Positions 27,305 through 37,462 of a stretch of 64,000 nt of DNA are shown piece by piece. Position numbers and translations under genes: made by a program. This DNA comes from Carideicomes alvinocaridis (GTDB lineage Bacteria > Pseudomonadota > Alphaproteobacteria > Rhodobacterales > Rhodobacteraceae): NCBI GenBank assembly GCA_005473895.2, contig SRJI02000014.1:33744-97743 (forward strand). The letters run 5' to 3'. Numbering within the stretch: position 1 is the first letter of the stretch; each line of letters begins with the position of its first letter. The notes beneath the pieces were generated by a model. It made no database searches. It was not told where the DNA came from and saw only the letters and a program-made list of their open reading frames with translations.

Positions 27305-28345
27305 TCATCCGACCTTGACGAGCTGCTTGCCGCGGTTGCGGCCCTCGAGCATGCCGAGGAAGGCGTCGGGCGCGTTTTCCAGACCCTCGGCCACGTCCTC
27401 CTCGAAGGTCACGCGGCCGTCGCCGACCATCGGGCCCACCTCCTTCAGGAAGGCGCCGTATTCGTCGTAGTGATCTGCGATGATGAAGCCGGAGACCGAC
27501 ATACGCTTGACCAGCAGGCTGCGCATGAAGAGCGGCAGCTTGTCCGGGCCCTCGCCCGCCTTGCCGCCGAGCGCGCCCTGGTTGTAGGCCGAGACCATGC
27601 CGCAGAGCGGGATGCGCCCGAAGGTGTTCATCAGCGGCAGCACCGCCTCCTGCACCTTGCCGCCGACATTCTCGAAGTAGATGTCGATCCCGTCCGGCGC
27701 CTCGGCGGCGATCGCCTTGCGCAGGCTCGCCGCATCGTCGAAGGCGCGGTGGTCGATACAGGCGTCGAAGCCGAATTTCTCCTGCGCGAGGGCGCATTTC
27801 TCCGGCCCGCCGGCAATGCCCACGGCGCGCAGCCCGTAGGCTTTCGCCAGCTGCCCGACCATGGAGCCCACCGGCCCGGTGGCGGCGGCCACGGCCAGCG
27901 TCTCGCCCTTGTTGGGGCGGCCGAGCCGGGTGAAGCCGTACCAGCCGGTGAAGCCCGGCATGCCCAGCACGCCGAGCGCGGCGGTCAGCGGCGCCTGGTC
28001 CGGGTCGAGCTTGCGCAGCTGGTCGCCGGGCAGGCAGGCATGGGTGGCCCAGCCGGTCATGCCGAAGACCTTGTCGCCGGGGTGGAAATCCGGGTGCTTG
28101 GAGGCCACGACCTCGCCCACGCCGCCGCCTTCCATCAGCCCGTCCACGGGCACCGGGGTGGCGTAGCTCTTGGCGTCGTCCATGCGTCCGCGCATGTAGG
28201 GGTCGAGCGAGATATGCTCCACCGCGACCAGCACCTCGCCGTCCTGCGGCTCGGGCGCGTCCAGCTCTTCCAGCCGGAAATTGGCGTCGGTGGGCCGGCC
28301 GTCGGGCCGGCTTGCGAGAACGATGCGTTTCATCTTGCGGCTCAT
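27305..28345 (-). CDS. NADP-dependent medium-chain oxidoreductase (zinc-free MDR family)
   Basis: The 346-residue enzyme belongs to the leukotriene B4 dehydrogenase/CurA-like group, which reduces alpha,beta-unsaturated ketones with NADPH. Features are the N-terminal SLDPYMRGRMDD, the nucleotide-binding AAATGPVGSMVGQLAK and DIYFENVGGKVQEAVLPLM. No structural or catalytic zinc cysteines are present. Its ATG overlaps the stop of the thioesterase gene by 4 bases. It is the last gene of the ten-gene catabolic operon and may reduce an enone intermediate or detoxify a side product. Confidence 0.88.
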   Translation of the reverse strand: MSRKMKRIVLASRPDGRPTDANFRLEELDAPEPQDGEVLVAVEHISLDPYMRGRMDDAKSYATPVPVDGLMEGGGVGEVVASKHPDFHPGDKVFGMTGWATHACLPGDQLRKLDPDQAPLTAALGVLGMPGFTGWYGFTRLGRPNKGETLAVAAATGPVGSMVGQLAKAYGLRAVGIAGGPEKCALAQEKFGFDACIDHRAFDDAASLRKAIAAEAPDGIDIYFENVGGKVQEAVLPLMNTFGRIPLCGMVSAYNQGALGGKAGEGPDKLPLFMRSLLVKRMSVSGFIIADHYDEYGAFLKEVGPMVGDGRVTFEEDVAEGLENAPDAFLGMLEGRNRGKQLVKVG

Positions 28346-28769
28346 GTCTGGGTCCTGTTGCCAAGGGTGATGTATCGGAAGACGCTGGTGCCGGTCGCCA
28401 CGAGGTTGCCCGCGTCGTCGGTCACCCGTCCCTCGGCGAAGAACGTCTTGCGCCCGCCGCCGGTTCGGTAGCCGTCGCAGATCAGGCGGCTGCCTGTCGC
28501 CACGGCAAGGTAGTTCACGTTGATCGAAAGCGTGGCGCAGTGGCGCGGCGCCTCGGGGTCGCCGGTATAGCAGCCGGCAAAGCCCATGGCCGTGTCGAGC
28601 AGCGTCGCCGCCACGCCGCCCTGCACCACGCCCTGCCGGTTCTCCAGCGCCTCCGCGATGGCGATCTCCATCCGCGCGTGATCGGGCTCCCAGGCGGTCA
28701 ATTCGTAGCCCAGCAGGCGCTGGAACGGGTAGGGCGCTTCCTTCAGCGCGGGGTCGAGGGGGGCTTGGG

Positions 28770-28773
<4 letters not shown>
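28342..28773 (-). CDS. PaaI family thioesterase
   Basis: The 143-residue hotdog-fold protein has the family core VVQGGVAATLLDTAMGFAG and the later SINVNYLAVATG. It should hydrolyse acyl-CoA or aryl-CoA thioesters, often to free CoA trapped in dead-end intermediates. The ATG overlaps the stop of the kinase-like gene by 4 bases, so it is coexpressed with it. The substrate is unknown; its place in a CoA-ligase/thiolase operon fits a housekeeping thioesterase of that pathway. Confidence 0.88.
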
Positions 28774-29801
<1,028 letters not shown>

Positions 29802-29812
29802 CCTCTCCTCCC

Positions 29813-30481
29813 TCAGGAATAGGTCAGCAGCCGCTCCGCGTTGTGGGCGACGATATGCGGGGTCTCGTTGAAGGAATGCAGGTAGAAGGCCCGCGGGGTA
29901 AAGACGAAACGCGTCACCGCGCAATTCTTCATCTGCAGTTGCAGCGCCATCTGCTGTTCGGGCGGGGTGCCCAGCGTGGCCGCCACCAGCTGCGAGATCG
30001 CCCCGCCGGAGGAGACGGCCAGCAACTGCCGGTGGTCGCCCGCGCACAGCGCCTGCCGCGCCGCCTCCACCCGGCCCGCGAACTCGGCCCAGCGTTCCGG
30101 CGGGTTCGCGATCTCGTCGCGCTGCCAGGCGTGGACCGTGTCGCGCAGGGTGCGGAAATGGGTGCGCCGGTCGTCATGCATCCCCTCGGGCGCGCCGCCC
30201 TCGGGGAAGCGCGCGTCGAGAAGGGCGCGGAAGTCGAACTCGTTCAGCCCCGGCAGGATCTCTGCGGGGCCGAGCTCGGCCTTCATGCCGCGGGCGATGC
30301 CCTCCAGCGTCTCGCGGTGGCGGACCTGTTCGCCGGTCGCCACCCTGTCGGGCCGGATGCCCATGACCGCCAGCGCCGCGCCCAGCTCTTCCGACTGCTC
30401 GTGGCCGAGCGGCGACAGCTTGTCGTAATTGGCCGCGCCGAAACTGGCCTGCGCGTGGCGGACGACGATCAGCTCAGCCAT
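29813..30481 (-). CDS. Histidine phosphatase family protein
   Basis: The 222-residue protein carries the catalytic segment LIVVRHAQASFG (RHA form of the RHG motif) and the second histidine in LAVSSGGAISQL context, where the usual His is replaced, so the catalytic set should be checked. The family removes phosphate from small molecules or proteins. It overlaps the nitronate-monooxygenase-like gene by 8 bases and lies 11 bases before the kinase gene. The pairing with a kinase suggests both handle the same phosphorylated intermediate, but this is inference. Confidence 0.8.
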   Translation of the reverse strand: MAELIVVRHAQASFGAANYDKLSPLGHEQSEELGAALAVMGIRPDRVATGEQVRHRETLEGIARGMKAELGPAEILPGLNEFDFRALLDARFPEGGAPEGMHDDRRTHFRTLRDTVHAWQRDEIANPPERWAEFAGRVEAARQALCAGDHRQLLAVSSGGAISQLVAATLGTPPEQQMALQLQMKNCAVTRFVFTPRAFYLHSFNETPHIVAHNAERLLTYS

Positions 30482-31451
30482 TCACGATCTCCGCCATCTC
30501 GCGCTTGGCCGCCGCGTATTCCGCCGCCAGCCGGTCGATATAGGCGCCCGCGGGCATCTCTTCGCGGATCGCGCCTATGCCCTGGCCGGAGCCCCAGATC
30601 TCCTTCCAGCTTTTCGGCTTCTCGGCGCCGAAATTCATCTTGGAGGGGTCGGAGGACTCGAGGTTGTCGGGATCCATCCCCGCCCGGCTGATCGAGGGCT
30701 TCAGGTAGTTGCCGTGCACCCCGGTGAAGAGCGAGGAATAGACGATGTCGTCCGCGGCGCTGTCCACGATCATCTGCTTGTAATCCGGCACCGCGTTGGC
30801 CTCGGCCGTGGCGATGAAGGGTGAGCCGATATAGGCGAGGTCCGCGCCGATGGCCTGCGCGGCGAGGATCGAGCGGCCGGTTGAGATGGCGCCGGACAGC
30901 AGGATCGGCCCGTCGAACCATTCCCGGATCTCGCCCACCAGCGCGAAGGGCGACAGCGCCCCCGCGTGGCCGCCCGCGCCCGCCGCCACGGCGATCAGCC
31001 CGTCGGCGCCTTTCTCGATCGCCTTCTTCGCAAAGCGGTTGTTGATCACGTCGTGCAGCGCGATGCCGCCGCAATCATGCGCCGCCTCGTTCACCTCCAC
31101 CCGGGCGCCGAGCGAGGTGATCCAGATCGGCACCTTCCAGCGGTGGCAGATCTCCAGGTCCCGTTCCAGCCGTTCATTGGAGCGGTGGACGATCTGGTTG
31201 ACCGCGAAGGGGGCGGCCGGATTGTCCGGGTTCGCCTGGTTGTGGCGGTCCAGCTCCTCGGTGATGCGCTTGAGCCAGGCCTCGAGCTGGATGTCCTCGC
31301 CCTCCTTCTCGCGCGCGTTGAGCGCGGGGAAGGAGCCGACGATCCCCGCCTTGCACTGGGCGATCACCAGATCCGGCCCCGAGACGATGAACATCGGCGA
31401 GGCGACGGCCGGGATCCGCAGGTGGGCGAGCTGTTGGGGCAGTTTGCGCAT
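30474..31451 (-). CDS. Nitronate monooxygenase/2-nitropropane dioxygenase-like flavoprotein
   Basis: The 325-residue TIM-barrel FMN protein has the family N terminus LRIPAVASPMFIVSGPDLV, the flavin site VAAGAGGHAGALSPFALV and ILLSGAISTGRSILAAQAIGAD. Members oxidise nitronates, but many act as unassigned enoyl or quinone reductases. Its start overlaps the thiolase stop by one base and its end overlaps the phosphatase by 8 bases. It is often found in operons for acyl-CoA catabolism, where its reaction is unclear. Confidence 0.85.
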   Translation of the reverse strand: MRKLPQQLAHLRIPAVASPMFIVSGPDLVIAQCKAGIVGSFPALNAREKEGEDIQLEAWLKRITEELDRHNQANPDNPAAPFAVNQIVHRSNERLERDLEICHRWKVPIWITSLGARVEVNEAAHDCGGIALHDVINNRFAKKAIEKGADGLIAVAAGAGGHAGALSPFALVGEIREWFDGPILLSGAISTGRSILAAQAIGADLAYIGSPFIATAEANAVPDYKQMIVDSAADDIVYSSLFTGVHGNYLKPSISRAGMDPDNLESSDPSKMNFGAEKPKSWKEIWGSGQGIGAIREEMPAGAYIDRLAAEYAAAKREMAEIVNG

Positions 31452-32653
31452 CACAGCACCTCGAACAGGCCGGCCGCGCCCATGCCGCCGCCGACGCACA
31501 TGGTGCAGACCACGTAACGCGCGCCGCGGCGCTTGCCCTCGATCAGCGCGTGGCCGACCATCCGCGCCCCCGACATGCCGTAGGGGTGCCCGACGGAGAT
31601 CGCGCCGCCATCCACGTTCAGCAGCTCGTCCGGGATGCCCAGCCGGTCGCGGCAGTAAAGCACCTGCACCGCGAAGGCCTCGTTCAACTCCCACAGGCCG
31701 ATATCGTCCATCTGCAGCCCGGTCTTTTCCAGCAGCTTCGGCACCGCGAAGACTGGGCCGATGCCCATCTCGTCGGGCTCGCAACCGGCGACGGCCATGC
31801 CCACGTAGCGGCCCAGCGGCTGCAGGCCTCGGCGCTCGGCCTCCTTGGCCTCCATCACCACGGCGGCGGAGGCGCCATCGGAAAGCTGCGAGGCATTGCC
31901 CGCGGTGATGAAGCCGCCCTCGGGGATCTCCAGCCCGTTCTTGTGCACCGGCTTCAGCCCCGCCAGACCGTCCAGCGTGGTGGAGGGGCGGTTGCCCTCG
32001 TCGCGATCCAGCGTGACGGTCCTGTCCGAGACCTCGCCGGTCTCCTTGTCCTGCACCTTCATCACCGATTCGAGCGGCACGATCTCGTCGTCGAAGCGCC
32101 CGGCCTCCTGCGCCGCCGCCGTGCGCTGTTGCGATCGCAGCGCGTATTCGTCCTGCTCCTCGCGCGAGATGCCGTAGCGATTGGCCACGACCTCGGCAGT
32201 TTCCAGCATCGACATGTAGAGCGCGGGCTTGTGTTCGCGGATCCACGGATCGGCGCGGCGGTGCAGGTTCATCTTGTCGTTCTGCACCAGCGAGATCGAC
32301 TCGACCCCGCCGCCCACGGCGACCTCCATGCCGTCCTGCACCACCTGCTTGGCCGCGGTGGCGATGGCCATCATGCCGCTGGCGCACTGGCGGTCCAGCG
32401 ACATGCCCGGCACGGTGACCGGCAGCCCGGCGCGGATCGCCGCCTGACGGCCGATATTGCCGCCCTGCGCCCCCTGCTGGAGCGCGGCGCCGATCACGCA
32501 ATCCTCGACCTCGGCCCCCTCGAGGCCCGCGCGGCTGACCGCGTGGCTGACGGCATGGCCGATCAGCTCCTGCGGCTGGGTGTCGTTGAAGGCGCCGCGG
32601 TAGGCGCGGCCGATGGGCGTGCGGGCGGTGGAGACGATGAGCGCGTCGCGCAT
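31451..32653 (-). CDS. Acetyl-CoA C-acyltransferase (thiolase)
   Basis: The 400-residue enzyme cleaves 3-ketoacyl-CoA with CoA. The nucleophilic cysteine is C90 in [10 protein letters not shown], with the other catalytic motifs [23 protein letters not shown] and [13 protein letters not shown]. The length and motifs fit a degradative FadA/FadI-type thiolase. It lies between the SDR and the nitronate-monooxygenase-like gene and should carry out the final cleavage of the pathway in this operon. Confidence 0.93.
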   Translation of the reverse strand: MRDALIVSTARTPIGRAYRGAFNDTQPQELIGHAVSHAVSRAGLEGAEVEDCVIGAALQQGAQGGNIGRQAAIRAGLPVTVPGMSLDRQCASGMMAIATAAKQVVQDGMEVAVGGGVESISLVQNDKMNLHRRADPWIREHKPALYMSMLETAEVVANRYGISREEQDEYALRSQQRTAAAQEAGRFDDEIVPLESVMKVQDKETGEVSDRTVTLDRDEGNRPSTTLDGLAGLKPVHKNGLEIPEGGFITAGNASQLSDGASAAVVMEAKEAERRGLQPLGRYVGMAVAGCEPDEMGIGPVFAVPKLLEKTGLQMDDIGLWELNEAFAVQVLYCRDRLGIPDELLNVDGGAISVGHPYGMSGARMVGHALIEGKRRGARYVVCTMCVGGGMGAAGLFEVL

Positions 32654-32695
32654 GGGTCTGTCCTTTCGCGTCAGGTATCTATGGGGCCGGGGGCG

Positions 32696-33625
32696 TCACT
32701 CTTCCCACGGCAGGGGCAGGCCGCGTTTCTCGGCGGCCATGCGGGCGTATTTGCGGGTCTGGGCAAAGGCGTTTTCCATCTCGGTCTGGCCTTCGGTGTC
32801 GCGGATGCGGTCCATCGCGGCCATCACGCCCTCTGGGCTGATCTCGTCGCCCTCCAGCGCGACGCCCTGCGTCTCGTGCAGCCGGGTCTCGGTGAAGACG
32901 CCGGCGCCCGCCCCGAGGATCATCCGCGACGGGCTGTCATCCGCGACCAGCGCCAGCAGGCCGGGCGTGATCAGCTCGGGCTTGAGCAGCTCCAGCACCT
33001 CGGGCGGCAGCAGGTTCTCGGTCATCCGCGTGGCGGCGGTGGGGGCGAGGGTGTTGATGCGGATGTCGAACTTGGCCCCCTCGGCGGAGAGCGTGTTCAT
33101 CAGCCCGATCATCCCGGCCTTGGCGGCGGCATAGTTCGACTGGCCGAAATTGCCGTAAAGCCCGGTGCCCGAGGTGGTCAGCACGATGCGCCCGAAGCCG
33201 CGTTCGGTCATGTGGCGCCAGACCGCGTGGCAGCAGTTGACGGTGCCCATCAGGTGCACGTCGACCACCTTGCGGAAATCCTCCAGCCCCATCTTGGCAA
33301 AGGTCTTGTCCCGCAGGATGCCGGCGTTGCAGACGAGGATGTCGACCCGGCCCCATTCGGCCAGCGCGGCATCCACCATGGCCTGCACCTGTTCGGGGTT
33401 GGTCACGTCCGCGCCGTCGGCGATGGCGTGGCCGCCCATGGCACGGATTTCTTCCACCACTGATTTTGCGGCGTCCGAGCTTTGGCCCGAGCCGTCCGTG
33501 GCGGCGCCCAGATCGTTGACCACCACCTTGGCGCCCCGCGCCGCCAGCCCGAGCGCGTGAGAGCGGCCCAGCCCGGCGCCCGCGCCGGTGACGATGGCCA
33601 CGCGGCCGTCGAAACGAATATCCAT
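32696..33625 (-). CDS. SDR family 3-hydroxyacyl-CoA dehydrogenase-like (HSD17B4 type)
   Basis: The 309-residue short-chain dehydrogenase has the cofactor motif VTGAGAGLGRSHAL, VNDLGAATDG, CNAGILRD and the catalytic YAAAK preceded by a serine-bearing strand. The insertion and C-terminal part match the dehydrogenase domain of peroxisomal multifunctional enzyme type 2, which oxidises (R)-3-hydroxyacyl-CoA with NAD. ATG 33625 has GAAGGAG five bases upstream. With the MaoC hydratase beside it, the pair would give the hydration and oxidation steps of an R-specific beta-oxidation. Confidence 0.88.
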   Translation of the reverse strand: MDIRFDGRVAIVTGAGAGLGRSHALGLAARGAKVVVNDLGAATDGSGQSSDAAKSVVEEIRAMGGHAIADGADVTNPEQVQAMVDAALAEWGRVDILVCNAGILRDKTFAKMGLEDFRKVVDVHLMGTVNCCHAVWRHMTERGFGRIVLTTSGTGLYGNFGQSNYAAAKAGMIGLMNTLSAEGAKFDIRINTLAPTAATRMTENLLPPEVLELLKPELITPGLLALVADDSPSRMILGAGAGVFTETRLHETQGVALEGDEISPEGVMAAMDRIRDTEGQTEMENAFAQTRKYARMAAEKRGLPLPWEE

Positions 33626-33641
33626 GTTCACTCCTTCGAAT

Positions 33642-34097
33642 TCAGAAATATTGCCGGCCGATCCAGTCGGCGATCAGCGCGGGCCGGTCCGAGCCCTCGA
33701 TCTCCACCGTGACCTTCCAGCGGTTGGTGATCTCGCCCGGCTTGCCCTCGCGCCACTCGGCCAGGGCAAAGCGCGCCCGCACCCGCTGGCCGCATTTCAC
33801 CGGCGAGAGAAAGCGGATCTTGTCGAAGCCGTAGTTGACCCCCATCTTCGCGCCCTCCACGCGGGGCGCCCCGTCGTAGAGCATCGCCGACAGCAGCGAC
33901 AGCGTCAGGAAGCCATGCGCGATCGTGGTGCCGAAGGGTGTGTCCTTGGCCCGCTCGGGGTCGGTGTGGATGTATTGATGATCCTCGGTCACGTCGGCAA
34001 AGGCGTCGATCCGCGCCTGGTCCACCGTGAACCAGCGGGACACGCCCGCCTCCTGTCCGACCAGGTCCGCCATTTCGTCCCGGCTGCGTGTCGTCAT
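33642..34097 (-). CDS. MaoC family (R)-specific enoyl-CoA hydratase-like protein
   Basis: The 151-residue hotdog protein has the hydratase 2 motif HTDPERAKDTPFGTTIAHGF, with the catalytic Asp and His, and the later VNYGFDKIRFLSPV. It should hydrate a trans-2-enoyl-CoA to the (R)-3-hydroxyacyl-CoA. It lies 13 bases after the IclR gene and 16 bases before the SDR gene in one operon. Confidence 0.9.
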   Translation of the reverse strand: MTTRSRDEMADLVGQEAGVSRWFTVDQARIDAFADVTEDHQYIHTDPERAKDTPFGTTIAHGFLTLSLLSAMLYDGAPRVEGAKMGVNYGFDKIRFLSPVKCGQRVRARFALAEWREGKPGEITNRWKVTVEIEGSDRPALIADWIGRQYF

Positions 34098-34110
34098 GTT
34101 CCGTTTCCTT

Positions 34111-34926
34111 TCAACGCCCCGCGCGGCTGACCCGCCGCACCATATCCACCAGCCGGGGGCCGAGGTCGTCGACCAGCCGCTCCTCGGGCAGCAGGAAGGC
34201 GGGGCCGCCGAGGTTGAAGGCCAGCAGCGGCGTGTCGCTGCGCGGCGAGCGGTAGGGGACGGCGATCGAATGCACGTCCGACTTCCATTCCCGCAGGTTG
34301 AGGTAAAACCCCCGCTCGGCAATCTGCTGTTCGGCGGCGTCGATGCCCTCGCGGATGCGGGGGTAATCCTCGCCGTAGCGCGCCTCGATCTGCGACAGGA
34401 TCGGCGCGCGCTGCTCGGGCTCCAGCCCGGCCAGCCAGGCGCGTCCCATGGCCGAGCGCGCCAGCGAGATGCGCGACCCCACGGAAAGCTGCAGCGACAC
34501 CATGCTGGGCGCCCGCGCGGTGGCCATGTAGGTCATCGCCATGTCGTCGCGCCCGCCGAGCGCCAGCAGCACGCCGTCGCCGCACTGGTCCACCAGCTTC
34601 TGCATGTAGACCTGCGCCGTCTCCACGATCTGCATCCCGCCCAGGCAGGCATAGCCCAGCCCCAGCACCGGCACGCCCAGCCGGTAGCGCCCGGTGCTGT
34701 CGTCGTAGACCAGGTAGTCCAGCTGCATCAGCGTGTAGGTCAGCCGCGAGATGGTGGAATTGGGCAGGCCCGTCCGCTCCGACAGGTCGCGGTTAGACAG
34801 GCCCGCGTGATCGGCCGGGCGAAAGGCGCGCAGCAGGTCCAGCCCGCGGTGCAGCGCGGTGATGAACTGCCGGTCGCCGCGCCGGTCCTCGGGCGGCTCC
34901 GCCGTGGCGGTCACGCGTTTCCTCAT
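34111..34926 (-). CDS. IclR family transcriptional regulator
   Basis: The 271-residue regulator has an N-terminal winged helix-turn-helix (ALHRGLDLLRAFR, LSNRDLSERTGLPNSTISR) and a C-terminal IclR ligand-binding domain (IVETAQVYMQKLVDQCGDGV onward). Members repress or activate catabolic operons in response to aromatic or carboxylic acids. It overlaps the CoA ligase stop by 4 bases, so it is cotranscribed with, and probably controls, the ten-gene operon running from 36587 to 27305. The ligand is likely the pathway substrate or its CoA ester. Confidence 0.92.
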   Translation of the reverse strand: MRKRVTATAEPPEDRRGDRQFITALHRGLDLLRAFRPADHAGLSNRDLSERTGLPNSTISRLTYTLMQLDYLVYDDSTGRYRLGVPVLGLGYACLGGMQIVETAQVYMQKLVDQCGDGVLLALGGRDDMAMTYMATARAPSMVSLQLSVGSRISLARSAMGRAWLAGLEPEQRAPILSQIEARYGEDYPRIREGIDAAEQQIAERGFYLNLREWKSDVHSIAVPYRSPRSDTPLLAFNLGGPAFLLPEERLVDDLGPRLVDMVRRVSRAGR

Positions 34927-36587
34927 GCCGTCGCGGCCTCCTCTTCGCGCTGCGCGAGCTCGCGCCACAGCACCTTGCCGGTGCCGGAGCGGGGCAGGGC
35001 ATCGGTGATCACCACCCGCGCGGGACACTTGTAGGCCGCCATGTGGGCGCGGCACCAGTCCTTGACGCGCTCTTCCGTCAGGTCGGGGGCGCTGCGCGAG
35101 GGCACGACATAGGCCGCGACGGTCTCGCCGCGCCGGGGATCGCGCGAGGCGACGATGCAGGCCTCGGCCAGGTCGGGGTTGTCGAGCATCATCGCCTCCA
35201 CCTCCGCCGGCCAGACCTTGAAGCCCGAGACGTTGATCATCCGTTTCAGCCGGTCGGTCATGTAGAAATAGCCGTCCGCGTCGTAATGCCCGATATCCCC
35301 GCTGCGGAAGAAGCGGCGCCCGTCCAGCTCGATGAAGGCCGCCTCCGTGGCTTCGGGATTGTTCCAGTACCCTTGGAAGACCTGCGGCCCGGCCATCACG
35401 ATCTCGCCGGTCTCATCCGGGCCAAGTTCGCGCCCGTCCTCCAGTGAGATGACGCGGGACTCGACCTCCATCACCGGGATGCCGAGGCATTGCGCGCGCG
35501 GCGCGTGGACGGGGTTGATATGGGTGGCCGCCATGGTCTCGGACAGGCCGTAGCCCTCGATGTAGTCGAGCCCGGTCATCTGCTTCAGCCGCCGGGCCAC
35601 GGCCTCTGGCATGGCCGCGCCGCCGCCGCCGAGGGCGGTGAGGCTGGACAGGTCGTAGCGCTCGAACTCCGGGTCGTTGACCAGGTCGATGACCATGGTG
35701 GTGATCGACCGCCAGCGGGTTACCCGGTGCCGCTCGATCAGCCGCGCCGCCGCCTGCCGGTCCCAGCGGGTCAGCGGCACGATGGCGCCGCCCGACAGGA
35801 GCGGCCCGTTCATCGAGGACGTCATGCCCGTCACGTGGCAGAGCGGCAGCGCGGCAAGATGCACGTCCGTCTCGCGCGTGGGATTCCACAGCACGCTGCC
35901 CACCGCCGTGGCGTTGACCGAGCGGTGGGTATGGGTGCAGCCCTTGGGCCGCCCGGTGGTGCCCGAGCTGTAGGGGATCAGGGCGATGTCCTCCGCCGTG
36001 GCCTCGTGCGGCCGGGGCCGGTGCCCCGCGGCCAGCGCGGCGCGCCAGCTGTCCGTCAGCGCATCCTCGGGCTCGGCCAGCCCGGCGACGCTGGGATGCA
36101 GGGGCACCTCGTCCGTGGGATCGGCCATGTCGGCATAGCTCGCCACCAGCGCGTGATCCAGTGCGCCGCTTTCGCGCAACGGCCGGAGCGCGGGCCAGAG
36201 CTCGGCCCCGCACAGCGCCACGCGGGCGGCGGTATCCTCGGCGATATGGTCCAGCTCCGCGCCGCGGTTCATCGGGTTCACCGGGACGCAGACCGCGTCG
36301 GCGCGCATGATGGCGTAATAGCCGAACACGAAATGCGGCGAGTTCTGCATGTAAAGCAGCACCCGGTCGCCGCGCGCCACGCCCGCCACCTGCTGCAGCC
36401 AGCCCGCGAGATGTTCGACCTCGGCCAGCAACTCGGCATAGCTGAGCGTCGTGCCGTGGTAGATCAGCGCCGGACGGTCGGGAAAGCGCCGGGCGGCGGC
36501 GTCGAGATTGCCGAAGAGCGAGTGCGCTGGCAGGTCCAGCCGGTGCGGCACGCCCGGGGGCCAGACGCGGTGATGCGGTGCGGGCAT
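34923..36587 (-). CDS. Acyl-CoA ligase (AMP-forming), FadD-like
   Basis: The 554-residue ANL enzyme has the phosphate loop YSSGTTGRPKG, YGLSETMAATH, and the hinge SGDIGHYDADGYFYMTDR with LKRMINVSGFKVWP; the catalytic lysine lies in RSGTGKVLWR. It should activate a medium- or long-chain or cyclic acid to its CoA ester and is the first step of the operon. The ATG at 36587 follows GGAGGAG. It is the promoter-proximal gene and lies divergent from RNase D. Confidence 0.9.
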   Translation of the reverse strand: MPAPHHRVWPPGVPHRLDLPAHSLFGNLDAAARRFPDRPALIYHGTTLSYAELLAEVEHLAGWLQQVAGVARGDRVLLYMQNSPHFVFGYYAIMRADAVCVPVNPMNRGAELDHIAEDTAARVALCGAELWPALRPLRESGALDHALVASYADMADPTDEVPLHPSVAGLAEPEDALTDSWRAALAAGHRPRPHEATAEDIALIPYSSGTTGRPKGCTHTHRSVNATAVGSVLWNPTRETDVHLAALPLCHVTGMTSSMNGPLLSGGAIVPLTRWDRQAAARLIERHRVTRWRSITTMVIDLVNDPEFERYDLSSLTALGGGGAAMPEAVARRLKQMTGLDYIEGYGLSETMAATHINPVHAPRAQCLGIPVMEVESRVISLEDGRELGPDETGEIVMAGPQVFQGYWNNPEATEAAFIELDGRRFFRSGDIGHYDADGYFYMTDRLKRMINVSGFKVWPAEVEAMMLDNPDLAEACIVASRDPRRGETVAAYVVPSRSAPDLTEERVKDWCRAHMAAYKCPARVVITDALPRSGTGKVLWRELAQREEEAATA

Positions 36588-36740
36588 AGGCTCCTCCTCC
36601 TCGTCCCGGCGGTCCCGTGGCCGGGACGAGAGGCACGGTCGCATAAAGGCGGGGGGCGATCAAGGCTGCGGAAAACCCTTCCGCATGTCGGACAAAGGCC
36701 GGGCAGGCCCGTCCCGCGCGCGCCCCCGCGGGCGGGCGTG

Positions 36741-36769
36741 TTGCAAGACGAGGGGCAAGGCTCTATCTG
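36741..36769 (+). promoter_or_regulatory. Possible promoter of the RNase D-lpt operon
   Basis: TTGCAA (36741-36746), a 17-base spacer and TATCTG (36764-36769) form a moderate sigma70-type match about 35 bases before the RNase D start, in a 216-base divergent gap. The match is partial. Confidence 0.3.
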
Positions 36770-36803
36770 CCAGACAACCTATTTCGAGAAGGCGACGGGC
36801 GTT

Positions 36804-37418
36804 TTGGCAAATCATCTTTACAAGGGCGACCTGCCCGACGATCTGGACCTCGGCCCCGTGGTGGCCATCGATTGCGAAACGATGGGGCTCAACCCCCACC
36901 GCGACCGGCTGTGCGTGATCCAGATGTCGGGCGGCGACGGCGATGCGCACATGGTGCAGGTCGCCATCGGCCAGACCGAGGCGCCCAACCTGTGCCGAAT
37001 GCTGACCGACCCGAACGTGCTCAAGCTGTTCCATTTCGGCCGCTTCGACATCGCCGTGCTCTACCACGCCTTCGGGGCGCTCACCGCGCCGGTCTACTGC
37101 ACCAAGATCGCCTCGAAGCTGGTGCGCACCTATACCGACCGCCACGGGCTGAAGAACCTGCTGCAGGAGATGCTCGGCGTCGACATTTCCAAGCAGCAGC
37201 AGATGAGCGACTGGGGCGCGGCCGAGCTGACCGAGGCGCAGCTCGAATACGCCGCGTCGGACGTGCTTTACCTGCACCGGCTGCGCGAGGAGATGGACAA
37301 GCGGCTGGAGCGCGAGGGCCGCACCGACCTTGCGAAAGCCTGTTTCGATTTCCTGCCGACCCGGGCGCGGCTGGACCTTGCCGGCTGGCCCGAGACCGAC
37401 ATCTTCGCGCATACGTGA
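36804..37418 (+). CDS. Ribonuclease D (short form)
   Basis: The 204-residue DEDDy exonuclease has Exo I VAIDCETMGL, Exo II LFHFGRFDIAVLYHAFG and Exo III YAASDVLYLHRL. It lacks the C-terminal HRDC domains of E. coli RNase D, as is usual for the short alphaproteobacterial form. It trims 3' ends of structured RNAs such as tRNA precursors. The start is TTG 36804, giving MANHLYKGDLPDD, the natural N terminus for this family; the longer upstream frame has no homology. It heads the lptCAB-hpf-ptsN group. Confidence 0.9.
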   Translation: MANHLYKGDLPDDLDLGPVVAIDCETMGLNPHRDRLCVIQMSGGDGDAHMVQVAIGQTEAPNLCRMLTDPNVLKLFHFGRFDIAVLYHAFGALTAPVYCTKIASKLVRTYTDRHGLKNLLQEMLGVDISKQQQMSDWGAAELTEAQLEYAASDVLYLHRLREEMDKRLEREGRTDLAKACFDFLPTRARLDLAGWPETDIFAHT

Positions 37419-37462
37419 CATGAGTGACGGCGGTTCCCCGCCATTCCAGGAGGGCGCTGACC

